Of a stretch of 64,000 nt of DNA, positions 1 through 14,000 are shown piece by piece. Every line of letters begins with the position of its first letter. Position 1 is the stretch's first letter. Location: assembly GCA_020086605.1 (NCBI GenBank), contig JACBWW010000012.1, forward strand, positions 10,399,845-10,463,844, in the 5' to 3' direction. Origin of the DNA: Lanius collurio (taxonomy: Eukaryota; Chordata; Aves; Passeriformes; Laniidae). Below the pieces are notes generated by a model, which saw only the letters and a list, made by a program, of their open reading frames with translations, ran no database searches and was not told the DNA's origin. A program made the translations under genes and the position numbers.

Positions 1-3000
1 GATCATTTTGATGTAGGATATGGAAGACATGTATCAGACTTGACTTTGTTCAACAGGAAACAAGATTTTATATATGTTTGGTAGCTTCCTACTTCTTACA
101 AATATTCTGAGTAGGTAGATGAGCTAGAGCTGAGCTGAGCTGGTGTCACATCCACTAGCCAGGAGCAATAAGGAATTTGAGACCCAGCCTAGCAACCTGT
201 GAGGCTGGATCAAGGCTCGAAGCGGTGCAGCAGTGCTGTGCTGCTTTTGTGCCAGTGTGCTGGTAAAATGCTGCACTGTGCGTCTTTATCTGTTCAAACC
301 CACATTGATTCAAGGATATCTGCATCAGGCTCCAGTGCTCAGGGTTAACACATCCTTATGGAAAACAGAGATAATTTCATCTGTTCTCTCACTGCTTGTA
401 AAATAAAAGTGAAAGAGGTCATACACATGCAGTACAAAACATAGGACCAGAGAAAAATGGGTTGAGTAGATAGAGAAAAATGAAAATTAAACTTGTTAAT
501 GGAGAACAATCTGCAAGCACTGACTATTTAATCAAAATAAATAAACTAATCAAACTAAATAAATGTAAAAAGCAATTTCATAAAAAGGTTTTTGTGAAAA
601 TCCAATCTAGTCTGTCTTTTCCCAGTGGGTCTTCATTTGCAAGTTAGATGTTTACTGTTAGCTTGGTTGGCTTTTTTCCCCATGATTACCATATTGGACT
701 ACATATTCTCCTCTTCACATACAATGTCAAAGTACACCATTTAAGTACTTGATAATGTATGCTATTTATCTTCAAAAACCATGGCAATGACAATTATTGC
801 CCTTAAAGTAAAGCAGAAATACTAAAATGCTACTTATTTCTATTAAAAAAAATGCTCCACTTGCAGCTATAGAAATGAATATAGAATTATCATTCTACAA
901 AAATATGCTGTTAGACATCACAGATCCTATGTGTATTTTCAAACAAACATGTGCACAGAAAAATAAGAGTTAGAAATGTTGAAATTTCTGTTACATTACA
1001 ACATTTTAGTACTTTTCCACTTTTGCATTCTAAAAAATAAGCATGGTTTGTAAGAATCTCAGAGACATTCTCCTAGGCTTTTAAAATGAAGTATGATCCA
1101 CACTCCACACCCTTTAGGCTATATTTTCCTTTAAAAAGAGGTTCTATTACATCAAAATTTTCACCTCTAACAAAACTAATATGCTCATGTAAATGACAAA
1201 TTATTACTAGGTGGTCTTTAAATGCTAGCATTTTTATTTTAATATTTGAGACAGCAAACAGAGTTTAGCTCTGTTAACACCAATTTTGACTACAGATTAC
1301 TCATCTACACTAGTTGAACTATTTCAAAGCAAATTCAAAGAGCATCAAGCCAATGCTTTTTTTTTTTTTAGGCTTTTATTTTTTTTAATTTACAAAATCC
1401 AATACTTGCTCTGATAGAGAAAAAGTAGGCCAGATTTATTTCTAGTATTTTTTTCACTGAGACCAATGGAAATTACATCACAGCTGAAATGAGCTCAGAT
1501 TGATTGAATCTGTAACACAGCATCATATCCATGCATACCTTAATGCGTACACTGAAAGCTGATTGTTCCACTTCTGTGCCATGTTATAAATCTAACCCTA
1601 ATGTAGTCACAAGAAAAAAACCCAAACAAACAACACTGGAATACATGACCTAATTTAAAGCAGATATCTCATTGATTCCAGCCTCATGGCCCAAGGGCAG
1701 AAGGTTCAGCACTGCTGCCAGTGAAGTCAGTGGCAGAAGTCCTGCTTGGTGCTGTGTGAGTTGGTTGGTTATTGTTACAGGTTTGCATCAGAGGGACATT
1801 GAGTGAAATACCAGCCCCATCAGTGTCAGTGGGATTGTGGCCATTTGCCAAGGAGGAGGACCAAGATTGCATTTGTTACACTGGCAAAACTAGAGCCAAA
1901 TAATTGCTGTCTCACTTCCTTCTTGGAGGAATTTTGATGGCACTGATTTCCAGCAAGATTTTTCAGAATTCTTTTCTTAAAAATTTTCCTATCTAAAAGA
2001 GTTACAAGTAACTTTTATGTAATTTTCGTGCATTTATTTTCCCCTCTAAATTTTTCTGGTCTCTTTCATAGCTCAACTTCTTTTCTCAACCTCTCTGACT
2101 CTAAGCAATGTGACTTTGGAGTCATGCAGGTAGCACAGATAGATTTATAGTTATGGGGATTTAAGAAATGGAATGACATTGGAAAAAGCTATATATTTCA
2201 TTATTCAGAGGATAAAATCAAATTAGGAAAATATTTTAAAATGTCCAGGAATTTAATTATGCTTTTGATTATTTTAGGAGGTAGTCATTAGCAACTGTTA
2301 TAAGCAATATTTATAATTTTCAGCTCCCCTGTAGGTCTTTCCTGTCCATAGATCTCAGTAGTCTATTATTTCCTTAATATCTTGTTCATTTCTACACCAG
2401 TGATAAAATAAAACCCGAACTATTTTATAAAGATCCCTCAATAGGTTTTAGAGAAGAATTAAGATGCAGTTGTAATATTGAGGCTAATCTCTTCTTTTCA
2501 AAAACTTGCCATAACTTTCCTATCAAAATCCATGGTATTATGAAATTACTTGTTACACTACCACAAGTAAACATATTCAGTAGTGAGGCAAGAGACCAAA
2601 ATATTATATAGTCATGAGATAATAATAAATTCTTAATATCTAATGATTCATTATTAATTCTATAGCATGATTATAATCTCCTTTTTTAAGAATCTGAGGG
2701 GAAAAACAGATTTTTTTGAAAAAGATAAATTACTTAAGGATTTAGTGTTCCTGAAATTTCTTTAATGCTGCTAAAATGACAGGTAAGCTGTAAATTTCCC
2801 TTCACTAATTAAAAAGTATCCTTTGATCAATGAGTTGGGGCTGTCTGCTTATGGCATTTTAACACATTACTCCATTTAATACAGCATTATTTTAAAGAGC
2901 AAAATGCCAGTAAGGGCCCTTTCCTTCTATCTTTCTTCTTTCATGTTGATATCCTCAGTAAGAATTGAAATTAAAAATCAGAAGTCTTACAAGTATTTTA

Positions 3001-5745
3001 AAACCTTTTCTTAAATGTTGCAATTCACACAGAAATTTCTGGTTATCTGAAGGCCAAAAACAAAATCAGAAATGTGCCATGATACCCTCTCAATTCTGGC
3101 TATGATGAGATTATAGTTTCCTGACATGAATAGTTTGTTTTTTCAATTGTAATTGCAATCTAAAAAGTTTTAAATAATGTGAAAAGAGTGTTTGAACTGT
3201 AAGGATGTTTTACCCTCATATCATCACCTCACACCTTAGATATCTATTTAAAGTGGTATAGTATGGGATAAAATACAGTCTAGGAAGGAGAGAGAAGTTA
3301 GATATTCAGGGAAGGAATGAGAACAAAAGGAAGTTCTGAACAATTTACAATCCACCAACATTCAAAACCTCTTGTTTCACATCTAAAGAAAGAGAAGGGA
3401 GAAGGATCCACCTCCAAAAAGAACCTTCTAGATGGAGAAAAAGTGAGTGACTGAGACCAACCCTCAGCCTGGCAGTCCAAGCTATCTGTTCTCTCCTCAC
3501 TAAAGCTTAGATAAGCAATATCTGTGCAGCATATTTCTACAAGAGTAAAGGAAACATCACTACTTTAACTATCTGAGGTTATTTATATTTCCCTGGCATA
3601 CCAAGCGGCAAGACTGAAAGTTTTTCTTACTTGGGGATTACTTGGTATTGCAATTTATGATTCAATTGACCATCATTTTACGGTCTACAGTTGGTGTTTT
3701 TATGTAGAATTATGCATGTATTAGAAGTTTAAGTTTATTATTCATGTAAAAGAGGATTAAAATGTTTGCAGGTGAACAATGTTTTTAAAAAGCTGTTGAG
3801 ATAGGAAAATGATGAAATACCAGGCAAGACTTTATACCTAGTGAACACTTTAAATCAGCATTTTAATACTTCTGCTCAGCAATAAAGCTGGAAATAGAGT
3901 GAAGTAATTCTTAAATTGAGTAGAGCAGAAAAATGCAATTTTATTCCAGATTCCAGCCCAACATATAATGTCAATGAAACCTATGCAGTTTGAACATTAT
4001 ACCCAGTTCTGAGTGAAAATAGATGGTTAAATTCATCGTTAATGTTAATGTTGAAATCACTGGATTTTTTGCCTGCTTACATTAGGTTGGAATTTTTTTT
4101 AGCTACTATGTCTTAAAGTATTTATTATCAACTTCATAAAATACACCATTTAAGAACATATGGCTTGGCAAAACATAACCCTTTGCTTTAATGTTTCTGG
4201 AGTTCGAGTTTATAAAGACTGTTTAACTGCTGCTGAAGGAAGAAAATAGCTGCAGAGTGAAATCACCAGAACTGTTTGAGATATGAAACCATTCTTACAA
4301 GAAACTTGCTTTTAAAGGCAGTCAGAGTACTATTAAAAAGACTGGTAATAGCAGCAGCAGCAGCAAGTCAAGCATATACATACCAGTTAATGTCTGCCTG
4401 GGTAGTTCACAGTCCTCCATTCATCAAATTAGTGAAGTTTTTGCTTTGATGATTATCATTTAGTCTTTGTGGCAAAGCTGCCCCTGCACAGGCACATCTT
4501 CATTTTCTTCTTCATCCTTGGAGATGAAAAAGTGCACTTTCATGTAAGTTGTTAGGTGCTAGGAAGACGTTTGTAAACAATCTCATTTCAAAAGGACAAG
4601 TCATGAACTTCAATACCAACTTTTGTTAAAGCAGTTATTTGATAAGCTTAAAGTCAGATTCAGAGGGACAGAAGAAAGGACACAGTCACTGCTAGCATAT
4701 AATTGAGTGCTTAAAAAGGAACTTAGAAGCAGATCACAGCTATAATTCAGGCTAATGTTTCATTTCATTTCATAGGGAGTCATTAGAAAATGCTTTGAAG
4801 CATAAGAATGTCTGCCTGTTGGGCTTCAATTGGTCTAGGAAGGGAAGATCTCAAACAATTTAATAGAAAGTTATGTAAAGATCCAGATTTTAAGATAAAA
4901 ATAGCCAATGTACTATGGAGAAAATTATCATCATTTCTGATGCCCTTGGGTTTTGCCCTGAAAGTGCTTACTCACTTTAAAAAAAAAAAAAATCTTAATG
5001 TCTCCAAGCCCCACTTACTTTCTGATTAGAGTATTATAGCTTACATGAGTAAGCATTTGCAGGGTAAGTGCTTTTGCGAACAGTCTGAGAGAGGCCAGCA
5101 ATGAATGAGCACTGGAATGGAATGATCCATTTAGCTGTCCAGGAAGCTTGGGTGTACCCAAGCCCTGCCCTGCAGGCAGTAAATTACCTTTCTGTGAGTA
5201 AGCAGGGCTTGTAATCAGCAAAGCCTCTTAGATGAGAACTACATTTGCCTGTGCAACCACTGTAACTCTAAATAAATAAATAGCTAGCTGTAGGTGTCTG
5301 ACAGCACTTTGGGGATCTGAAAGTCTCAGGTAGTTAAACATAAGTAAAGTGATGAATTCAACTGGTTTGGACTTGGGAGATGCAAAGAAGCCTCCACGTA
5401 AAGCCTGAGGTGTGCTATATCAAGTGTCACTGCAAGAGAGGAAAGGCTGTAGCCTCTGCATCTCCCAATAAATCCACATCTGTCTCCAAGAATCTGATAA
5501 ACTTCTTTATCATGCTCAAACTAATCTGCATGGGAAGCAAAAGAAGAAGAAAATATACTTCTGTATCGATAATCAAGGATATAAAGGAAGGTATTTGAAA
5601 ATCCAGAATTTACTACAATATATACATATATGACCTGAGAAAGAGAACAGAAACAACAAAAGACTGTAATGTTCCAGTGATGCTAAATTTCTGATATACC
5701 AGAGATTTTTGCTTTCAACTCAAAATCATGAAGTTTGGCATTTCC
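1..5745. other. AT-rich non-coding stretch, no gene seen
   Basis: I find no recognisable exon, RNA gene or mobile element here. Open frames are at most 73 codons, show no family motif and are at chance level for this composition. The only structures noted are short poly(A)/poly(T) runs and a short CAG-type run (AGCAGCAGCAGCAGCA) near 4350. Short conserved regulatory elements could be present but cannot be recognised without alignment. Confidence 0.5.
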
Positions 5746-6275
5746 CAGAAACACAGAACCACAGAACAGCTGATGTTAGAAGAGGACTGGGGAGGTCATC
5801 TTGCTCAAACTCCCTGCTCAAGCAGGGCCACCTGGAGCAGGGCAGCCCAGAGCCCTCTGCAGACAGCTTTTGAATATCTCCAAGTATAGAGACTCCAAAA
5901 ACTCCCTGGGCAACCTGGCTGGCAATCCATCATTCTCACAGTGTTTTCTAATGTTCAAAGGGAATCTCTTGTGTTTCAGTTTGTGACCATTGCCTCTTGT
6001 CACTGGGCACTTCTGAAAAGAGCCTGATTCTGTTGTCTTTGTGCCCTCCCTTCAAGTATTTACACACATTTATAAGATGTTCCTAAGCCTTATGCTCTCC
6101 AGGATGAACAGTCACAGTTTTCTTAGCCTTTACTCACAGGAGAGAAGCTCCAATTCCTTCATCATCTTAGTGACATTTTGATGGATTTTCTCCTGCCATC
6201 TTTCTGTTGTATTGGAGAGCCCAGAACTGGATCCAGCACTGCAGATGTGGCTTCACAACTGCTGAAAAGAGAGTC
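5746..6275 (-). mobile_element. CR1: CR1 LINE, 3' fragment
   Basis: On the plus strand the block opens with a degenerate form of the inverted CR1 3' terminus (ACAGAACCACAGAAC). It continues with the reverse-complement CR1 3' region: 'gaggtcatct', 'ctgctcaagcagggccacc', 'gagactccaaaaactccctgg', and ends near 'gatgtggcttcacaactgct'. The element therefore reads on the minus strand, with its 3' end near 5746 and a 5' truncation near 6275. It covers the last ~0.5 kb of CR1, the 3' UTR and the extreme end of ORF2. 5' truncation is normal for CR1. Many substitutions and small indels show that it is old and inactive. The two opposing ~61-codon open frames inside it are shadows. Confidence 0.88.
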
Positions 6276-7839
6276 TCTTTATTTTACTTGAAGATACCTT
6301 AAAATATATACCTAGTAGAAAAGGGCTATTTTTCACAATTTACAGATATGTATGTGGGAAATTTTTCAGTACTAAATATAAACTAACAGGAAAGGGGAGA
6401 ATCTGTCATTATGAAATCGCTGGCATGGAGAAATAACTTTAAAAAAGCACCATGAGAAAAAACAAGCAAACAAAAGAAAAACAGGTCAAACAAGCAAAAC
6501 AGTATGAAAAAAAAAATAAGCTGCCTAGGATTGATCTCTTCTAGTTGAAATGTATATTTTTTATAGGTAGTATCTCTTACAGAGCTGAAGTATCAAACCA
6601 AAAGACCGCTGCACATCGGAACAGAGTGTCACTTACCTGCAGAGAAATCAACAGACATAGCACAAGCTAAACAAGGTTGTAAAAAAAAGCTCATCAATTC
6701 ATGCAGGAGAAAATTATCATTGTCTTGTCAAATCAAAGTGTTTTGTTCCTCAACATGGGCATTCCAGCTTCATCATTTATTATCAGATCATGCCAAAATA
6801 CTCAGGTAGTGAGCCTTAGATGGACCCTCTTATACAATGTTAACATATTAAAAAAAGTTCTGCTTAAATTAACTTACAATTTCCTGTTGAAACCAGGGAA
6901 GAATGATAACTACATTAAGAGAGGGTTACTGAATTCATTATGATAATTATTCTGAAAACTGTGCAAGAAAATTCTGAATGCACATTGCACTCAGTACCCA
7001 AGTTTAGACACAAAATGAGGAATTTCAGAAGCCAGATGCAAAAACAGTACAAGTTGAAGATTTTTATTTGATACAGAAGCGACTCGTGAATCCAAGAACT
7101 TACAATGAGACATCAAGACACATTTCTCCTTCAGAATACAGATTTCCAGACTTTTTCTACTTTCCAGGTCATGTTGCACTCTACTCATATCCCTGAAGAT
7201 GCCATTGCTTTCAGTACTATTCAATACATGTATAGTTTAATTCAGATGATAGGTGCCTTTATGATTTTCAAGACTTATTCTTGATGGAGCAGCATATTAG
7301 TCAAGAGGAAAGTCCTATACATGATCCCTCAGGATTTTATCTTAGTCCTCTCCTACCATGCACTGCTCAGAGACATTCATTTTACAGCTGAAAAAGGCAC
7401 ATTACTTGCTGTCTGTGGAAAATACGTGACATTTCAAACACCCCTAACCTGCTTTTGTTGAGACCAATTCCTACTGAGGAAGCTTTTCACAAGTTCAATC
7501 AATATTCATCCTATGGCTTAGTAAACATCTCTTACAAGTAACAGGTTGACTGAGAGAACTTCTGCAAATTGTTGGCTCCCACACACCATGCAGGATATAA
7601 AAAAAAACTCAGTTTGGCATTACCAAGAGTTTGAGGAGAAATCTAGATGTCATGTCTAAAGAGCCAGAGCTGTTGTGCTCTACAGATCTAAGGAGGTGTG
7701 TGATGACTCCACTGAGCTCTTCAAGCCATGCCCACATCCCCAGATCTGGAAAGATGCAGGGGAAGAGTTCAGGCCCTCCTGCTGACACCAGCACCGTATT
7801 CACCCCACACAGCATCTGCTTAAACTGCCCACGGGGAAA
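6276..7839. other. Non-coding stretch between two CR1 fragments
   Basis: No gene is recognised. Open frames reach 80 codons without motifs. The part from about 7625 to 7839 directly abuts recognisable CR1 reverse-transcriptase sequence and may be a more decayed continuation of that element, but I cannot match it by eye. Confidence 0.4.
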
Positions 7840-8097
7840 GACACAAATTCCACAGTGTCAAAGGCGGACAACATCCACAGGCTTTTCCTCATCCACTAAG
7901 AAGGTCAACTTGCCACAGAAGGATATCACCTTAGTCAAACAGGACCTGTCTTTCACAAACTCGTGCTGGCTGGACCTGATCCCCTAGTTTTCCTGCACCT
8001 CTCTTATGGTGGCACTCAAGATGATTTGCTCCATGACTTCCCCGGCACCAAGGTCAGGCTGACAGGCATGTAGGATCTACAGATTATCCTTCTGACT
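7840..8097 (-). mobile_element. CR1: CR1 LINE reverse-transcriptase fragment (pseudogenised)
   Basis: Read on the minus strand, this block encodes broken pieces of the CR1 ORF2 reverse transcriptase. From 8090 downward one sees 'MPVSLTLVPGK', then in a shifted frame 'MEQIILSA'-like sequence, then 'CLTKVISF' and 'LVDEEKPVDVV', in the order expected for the RT fingers/palm region. Around the catalytic-core block that normally follows ('DFSKAFDTV'), about 15 bases seem to be missing, leaving only the 'FDTV' part near 7850. At least one single-base frameshift and an in-frame stop are present, so it cannot encode a working enzyme. The plus-strand 118-codon open frame at 7631-7987 is largely its shadow. 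Confidence 0.8.
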
Positions 8098-11000
8098 AAA
8101 ATGAGACTGTGGAGATGGAGGAGGAAAGAAAGATTCATGCCTTCTTTCTCTTTTTTTTGAGATAAAAAACATAGCTGATCTCAACCAAAAACATCATTTT
8201 CTCATTCGGTACTGGAAGAAAGACCACAAAAGTAATGCTTTTCATCAAAATTTCTTAACTCATTATTCTGCTCACATAGCTATAAGTAAATAGCCACACT
8301 TGTTCAAAAAGTATGACTGCCTATTTGCTCTCTCAAGTAAAGTATCTTAATGGGCAGCTAGCAGATTGTCTTTCTTAATAAAATGTGGACCAGGAGTCTG
8401 GGAGGCATTTTTGAACAAAATCATGTGTTTAACATGGAAAATACTCTATGAACTCAGAGAAGTCAATGGATTCAAACTAGATCTGGATTTGTCCCAGTGC
8501 TTTCTATCATTTGCAGTGATAATTAATGTATTTGCAAGGCTGGCTCAAATTCCACAGCTGACATCAATTATGCCAATAGATTCACAAGTATTAATTTTCT
8601 ACAATAAATGGAAAAAGGAAAATATAGTTGCCAATATATAAAGGTGCAAACTGGCTTCTAGGATGTATCGTTCTTCAATGTTGTATAACTAACCTACTTT
8701 GTTAATCTATGTCACCAGGGTCAGCTTGCTGCTCAACTAATACAGATGTAAAAGAAACAAATCTTTACAAAAACAGGAGATGCTACAGTTTCAGCAAAGA
8801 AAACTTATCTGTTAAGAAGGCTTTTTTCAAATGACTTTCAAGAGGCCTTGGGGGCTGCTAAGTTTGGCAAAAATGAACATGTCAGGTTTCATTGAAAATC
8901 ACTGCCTGGCTAAAATGAGATTTTGAAAGATGAGCCACCTGCTTTATTAATAACAACACAAGATTTTTTTGTTTGTTTTATAGATGCAAGTCTGTGTTCC
9001 ACAGATCATTTTAAAATGTGAACATTTAAAAGCAACTGGAGTTATTTTTTTAAGGATCTTTCCCTTCCCTGTCAGCACAAGTCTCATAAATATAAGACTT
9101 CTGCAGCAGAAATTTCCCCTTCCTTCTGTTTTGGCTCTAGGGAATATCTACAGAAAAATAAAACTAAATCTACAATATGAGGGAATCAAAACCATAAAAT
9201 GCGAGCAGCATTACTGGAGAGATTGCTGAAAGACCAGGCACAAATCTCACTGGGGGCAAGATGACAGGTACATTAACTTATCTGCAGACTGTTTTAAAGC
9301 CCAGAAAAGGCACAGCACAGCATAGAGGCAGATGGCAGAGGTCCATATGCAAAAAGGTCACTACTTTAACATTGGTGACACCTGGTAACCTGCACTCCAG
9401 CCCAGTCTGTGGTAGGGTGCAGTTAACCACAAGGAAGCCTGTGCTGCTTCACTACAGCACACAGCATTTCTTGTCACTTTTGAAGCTTCTGTCCCAAACC
9501 CACGAGACACTGAGCAGTCAAACTTGGTATAGCAAGAGCTTTACCTGCCATTCATAGCAGCTGCCTCTCAGCTGGACCAAAACCAGTTGTTTATGACTGT
9601 AGAGCAGCACTGATGCTTCAGACTGGGAAAAAAAAAAGGAGTTATCTTGTGTTCAACTGGGATGCAGTGGGGCATTTCACAGGCAGGTGTCACAGAGACA
9701 ATACTGACCGGATGGGGAGGGGCAGGAAACTCACAGGCAATGTTTCCACCCCCACATTTTGTTTTCTAAAACCTATGGAAAACATATTTGAAATCTGTAT
9801 TAATGTGAATAGTAGATGTGGCACATTCATAGTATGAAGCAGAAAAATATTGAGAAAAAACAAAATGGTTAACCTTGCTTTTCCTAATGAAGTTTGGATC
9901 AATTAGTTCTTGTGACTGACTATCATTCACAGCAGTTTTCTTCACTCATTCATGAAATTAAAAAAATATGCCATTTCTTTTACCACTATTTAAAATGTGT
10001 AAAACCCAACAAAATAATATTTCCAGCTACTGCTTTCTTAGAAGAATAATGGTATAAGAAGGAGCTATGTTCTGTCTACTTTTCCAAATCCCTTCTTTTT
10101 TTTCAATTTCTAAACTGTTAAAAATACTAATTACTTTATGAAGCATTCCTTTGTAATTCATGTTTATGTCCCTATATATATATATAACCACTGAATTCAA
10201 GTCAGCATTGAAGAATATAATCTGACAGTAAAACAGAAGGCTCCATCTCCAGACAGACATATGGGAAATAGCAATGCAGTAGGAGGTTTTCCATATTAGT
10301 CTGCTTTACCAGCAGAGAAATAAGGAGTGCCCCCAGAGTGACATTCATTCAGCCCTCTGCCCTTCAGAATACCAATATTAGATAACAACACCTTTATTCT
10401 GTTTGTCAAGAACAGTTATCTCAACCCTGCAGTACACACAATACCGTGAACAAGACACAAGGCTGTCATCGCCCAGAACACAATGTTTTTATTAGGTTTT
10501 GGTTGTGAGGGATGCACCATCCAAATTGGTCAAATTGCACTCAGCTAAACTGTTAGAGTTTAGCAGAAGACAAATAAACTCATCATCTTTAGCACACACT
10601 CTAGAAATGCATCAGAGTAGTTTGGGCTTTCGCTTCAGTCAGTACTGGCTGCCAGCAGTGGCACTAATGAATTTAAGTCCAGCAGCCTTTTGACTGATAC
10701 CAACTTCAGCCTAGCAGAAACTGCATGGATCTAGAATTGCTTTTAAATGTGGTGTGTGGTTTGAGGGGTTGAGAGGCTGCTTATTATTGCTTGAAAATTG
10801 CTAATTTGTCAGAATTGTTTTATGAAGTCAGAGAGATTCCTGTGAAGCTCGTTCAGAGCTGAGGTAGATTTCAAACACCTCCTGTTTGCCATTTATGGCC
10901 CCTGCTCTCCTCCTTTGCAGCATGTCAGAGTACCTGGAATTTGGCAAAACTCAGGATCTCCAGCTGGCTGCTTTCCATCTGGCATACCCTGCATATAAAG

Positions 11001-14000
11001 CTCCTGCCTCGTTCAGGGGGGAAAAAAATTAATGAAACTGAACCTCATAAAAATTCTCTGTAGAGTGAGCTGTGTTTCTGCTTACTGATATCACAAGATA
11101 TTGTAAAATTAAAACCATTCAGCCTTCAGTTACTGTTAAGGCTGTGTCAGTTTAGTAAGTAAAATCATCTGGGTGATGACTCAGCAAGAGTGACAAAAGA
11201 GATTGTAGCTGGGATGGATGAAGGTCCTTTTCTCTGTAATTTCCCATTTACCAAGCACCTTGGCAACACAGCTCATTTCAACCATTTATGTCCTTTATGT
11301 CCATCTCCTGTCATCACTTCTGTCTTAACTGGATTATTTCTCTGCCTGAAAAATCTGCACCTTTTCTGGACTGGTTCCCCCTCTCTCCAGCCTTGAGATC
11401 TGGTTTGTCGTCCTCTTTCATATTTCCTGTTGACTCTTTGTTCCAGCTACTTCCCCAGACTGTTCTGTACTTGATTATTATTTCCTGCTGAAGGATTGTC
11501 CTGCCCCACTTCTTTTTCCCATATATAATAGTAAGGTTGTTTTGTCCACATATATCTCAATCCTCCCACCACCAACTCCTCTAACTCAGCAACTGGCATC
11601 CTAAGCATTGTGTGGTCCAGTGGTTTAATCCACAGACCTGGAAACGGCAGTTTGGAACCTTTTGGTGTTGACAATTAACCAAGCTCATCAGAAATCTCAA
11701 ATAATAAGGAAAACCTTCCTTTAACTGTCTTTAGTTGACTGATCCCCAAGGTGGAGACTGCTGTTGGAACTGCACGCTTTCCCACAACTCATCATTCCAC
11801 TGACAACGCCAGCACATCTCAGGGACCGACTTTACTCATAAAGAAATAATGTTTGTCCATAAAGAGGTAATATAGAAGAGGAACAAGTATGGTTTTAGCT
11901 TCTTCATTTAAAAGCTTCTTGAAAGACAGAAAAATAACCAACCAGATACACAAAAAAGACACACAGGTCTTGTCTTCCCTTTTATTCTGTTTTCTTGGCA
12001 CATACCAAGTCTTGTTAATAACACCTGGACTTCTAAGGGTTCCTTGGGTTGGTTCCATCGTTATTCAATTTTTTTTCTTTATTTCCTGTGTAGCATTGAT
12101 GTTATACTGCCTCCTGATATCATAGAGCAGAGTATAAAACAAGATTTCCTGCTGGAAATATCATTTTTGTGATGTTCCCCTGACACTAATAAACTGTTCA
12201 CACAGACTTTAAAGGTCACTGATATAGCTCTTCTTATTTATTAGTGGTCCACCATGACTAGTAAAAATGCAGGACAAAACCCAAGAAACAAGATGTATTT
12301 TGTGGATGTAATATTTTTCTATCATTTTATAGTTACAGTCACAGCTGTGCAACTTACTGAGCTGAAAGCTGGGACAGAAGTTTATCATATTCATCATAAT
12401 GTAATTGATAAGAACTTAATGGCTATAGGAAAAATATTTTGAGTAGTCCCAAACCATGACAAGGAAAAAAAAGTTGTAACAATTGTCATGAATTAAACAT
12501 GGGATTTACATGAAGGAAGACTGCCATTTTATTTTGGATTTGATGCATCATCCTCAAATCAAGCCCTTTTATTGTGCATGTGTCTGTCATTTCAGCTGAC
12601 GACACATTCCATTGAATCCTTTCCTCCTTATCTTTCTCTAATAGCTCTCATGACAAAATCTGTTTTAGCTGTTTGGAATATGCTATAGTCTAGTCTGATG
12701 ATTAAAACATGACACAACGTGTTTGGATCTCAGCAAGCCTCTGATGGAAGTCTGATGTAACAAGCCCCTCTCATCTGAGAGGTGATGAATTGCGCGAGAG
12801 CAATTAAAATACAGACAAGCTGACACTGTTCATAAAGAAAACTGCTATGAGAAACAACCAATAATGGCTAGGAGGAGAGTGATTTTACTTGACTCATGCC
12901 TTATAAATGTCTTCACGTTTTTATGCCTTGTCTCTCCCCTTCCCTTTACTTCTTTATATGGATACTTTTAAACCAGATCTCACAGAAAGCATATTTCCTC
13001 TTGTCACCTAAAAAGTAATTAACAACAAGGTATCTTTCGTCTTAATACCAATCCATTTTTTTCATCTTCTCAAGAAAAATCGGAGGAAATGAAACACTAG
13101 GAATGAGTTAATCAAAGTAGACACTGGGATAGAGAAGAAGGACAAATAAATACAAGTTTCCTCAGGAATATAGTTGTGGAAAAATCTAGATCAATTTTAC
13201 AGCAAATCAACACAGTACTAGCACATACATAGCAAGAATTAAACAAAAGGAATATAATTAAAAGTAGGAGAATTTCAAGTAAATATTAGTAGCACTAAAA
13301 AGGAAAGGAATTAAGTATTCTAACATGAATTATTTGAAACAGGTTTATTTTGCTTTTACTATTTAGGACAAATCTTTCTTCCTATTACATTCAAAGACTT
13401 CTAAACAAATTTATCTCATCTTTTACTATTTAAATTAATTTTATGCTGTTAATTAAAGTGATGGGGAGTGCTATCCGACAACCTACAGGCAAAAAAACTG
13501 TATACACAGTAATTACAGCATCTGGTTACTTCAAAAAAATATCCAGACAAAGCAAGCAATCTGTTCCCAAGATGTTAATTAGCCTCCACATAAGAAAAAT
13601 GACTCATGATGGATTTAAAGGCATGCAATGTGTCAAAGAGGGGAATGGATAGACATATCATCCAGCTGTGGAAAATATGAAACTAACTCAGACACTCTTC
13701 ACCCTTGTTTGAAGAAGAGCAATGCAGTATGCTGCGTCATGTGCATAAACTTAGGATCTCAAAATAGATGGGAATGATGGTGTTTAATTTAAAAAAAAAA
13801 AAAACAAAACAAAGATCTATTGAGAAGGAAAAGAAACGCCACAATGCATATGAAGAAAGACCTCAGCTCCTGTGCTCAAAATGTCCCAATGTTTTAGTGG
13901 AGAAAAGTTAGAATTTTGTCAATCTGGTGCTTATCTAATTCAGTTATCACAGTAAAGCTAAGGCTGATGTAGCATCAAAGATCAGCCACAGCAACTGAAG

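Noticed and set aside
7631..7987. 118-codon plus-strand open frame
   Set aside because: Much of it is the reverse complement of CR1 reverse-transcriptase sequence.
10985..11005. TATAAA-like word (CATATAAAGCTCC) as a promoter
   Set aside because: A single TATA-like word in AT-rich DNA with no downstream exon or initiator is not evidence of a promoter.
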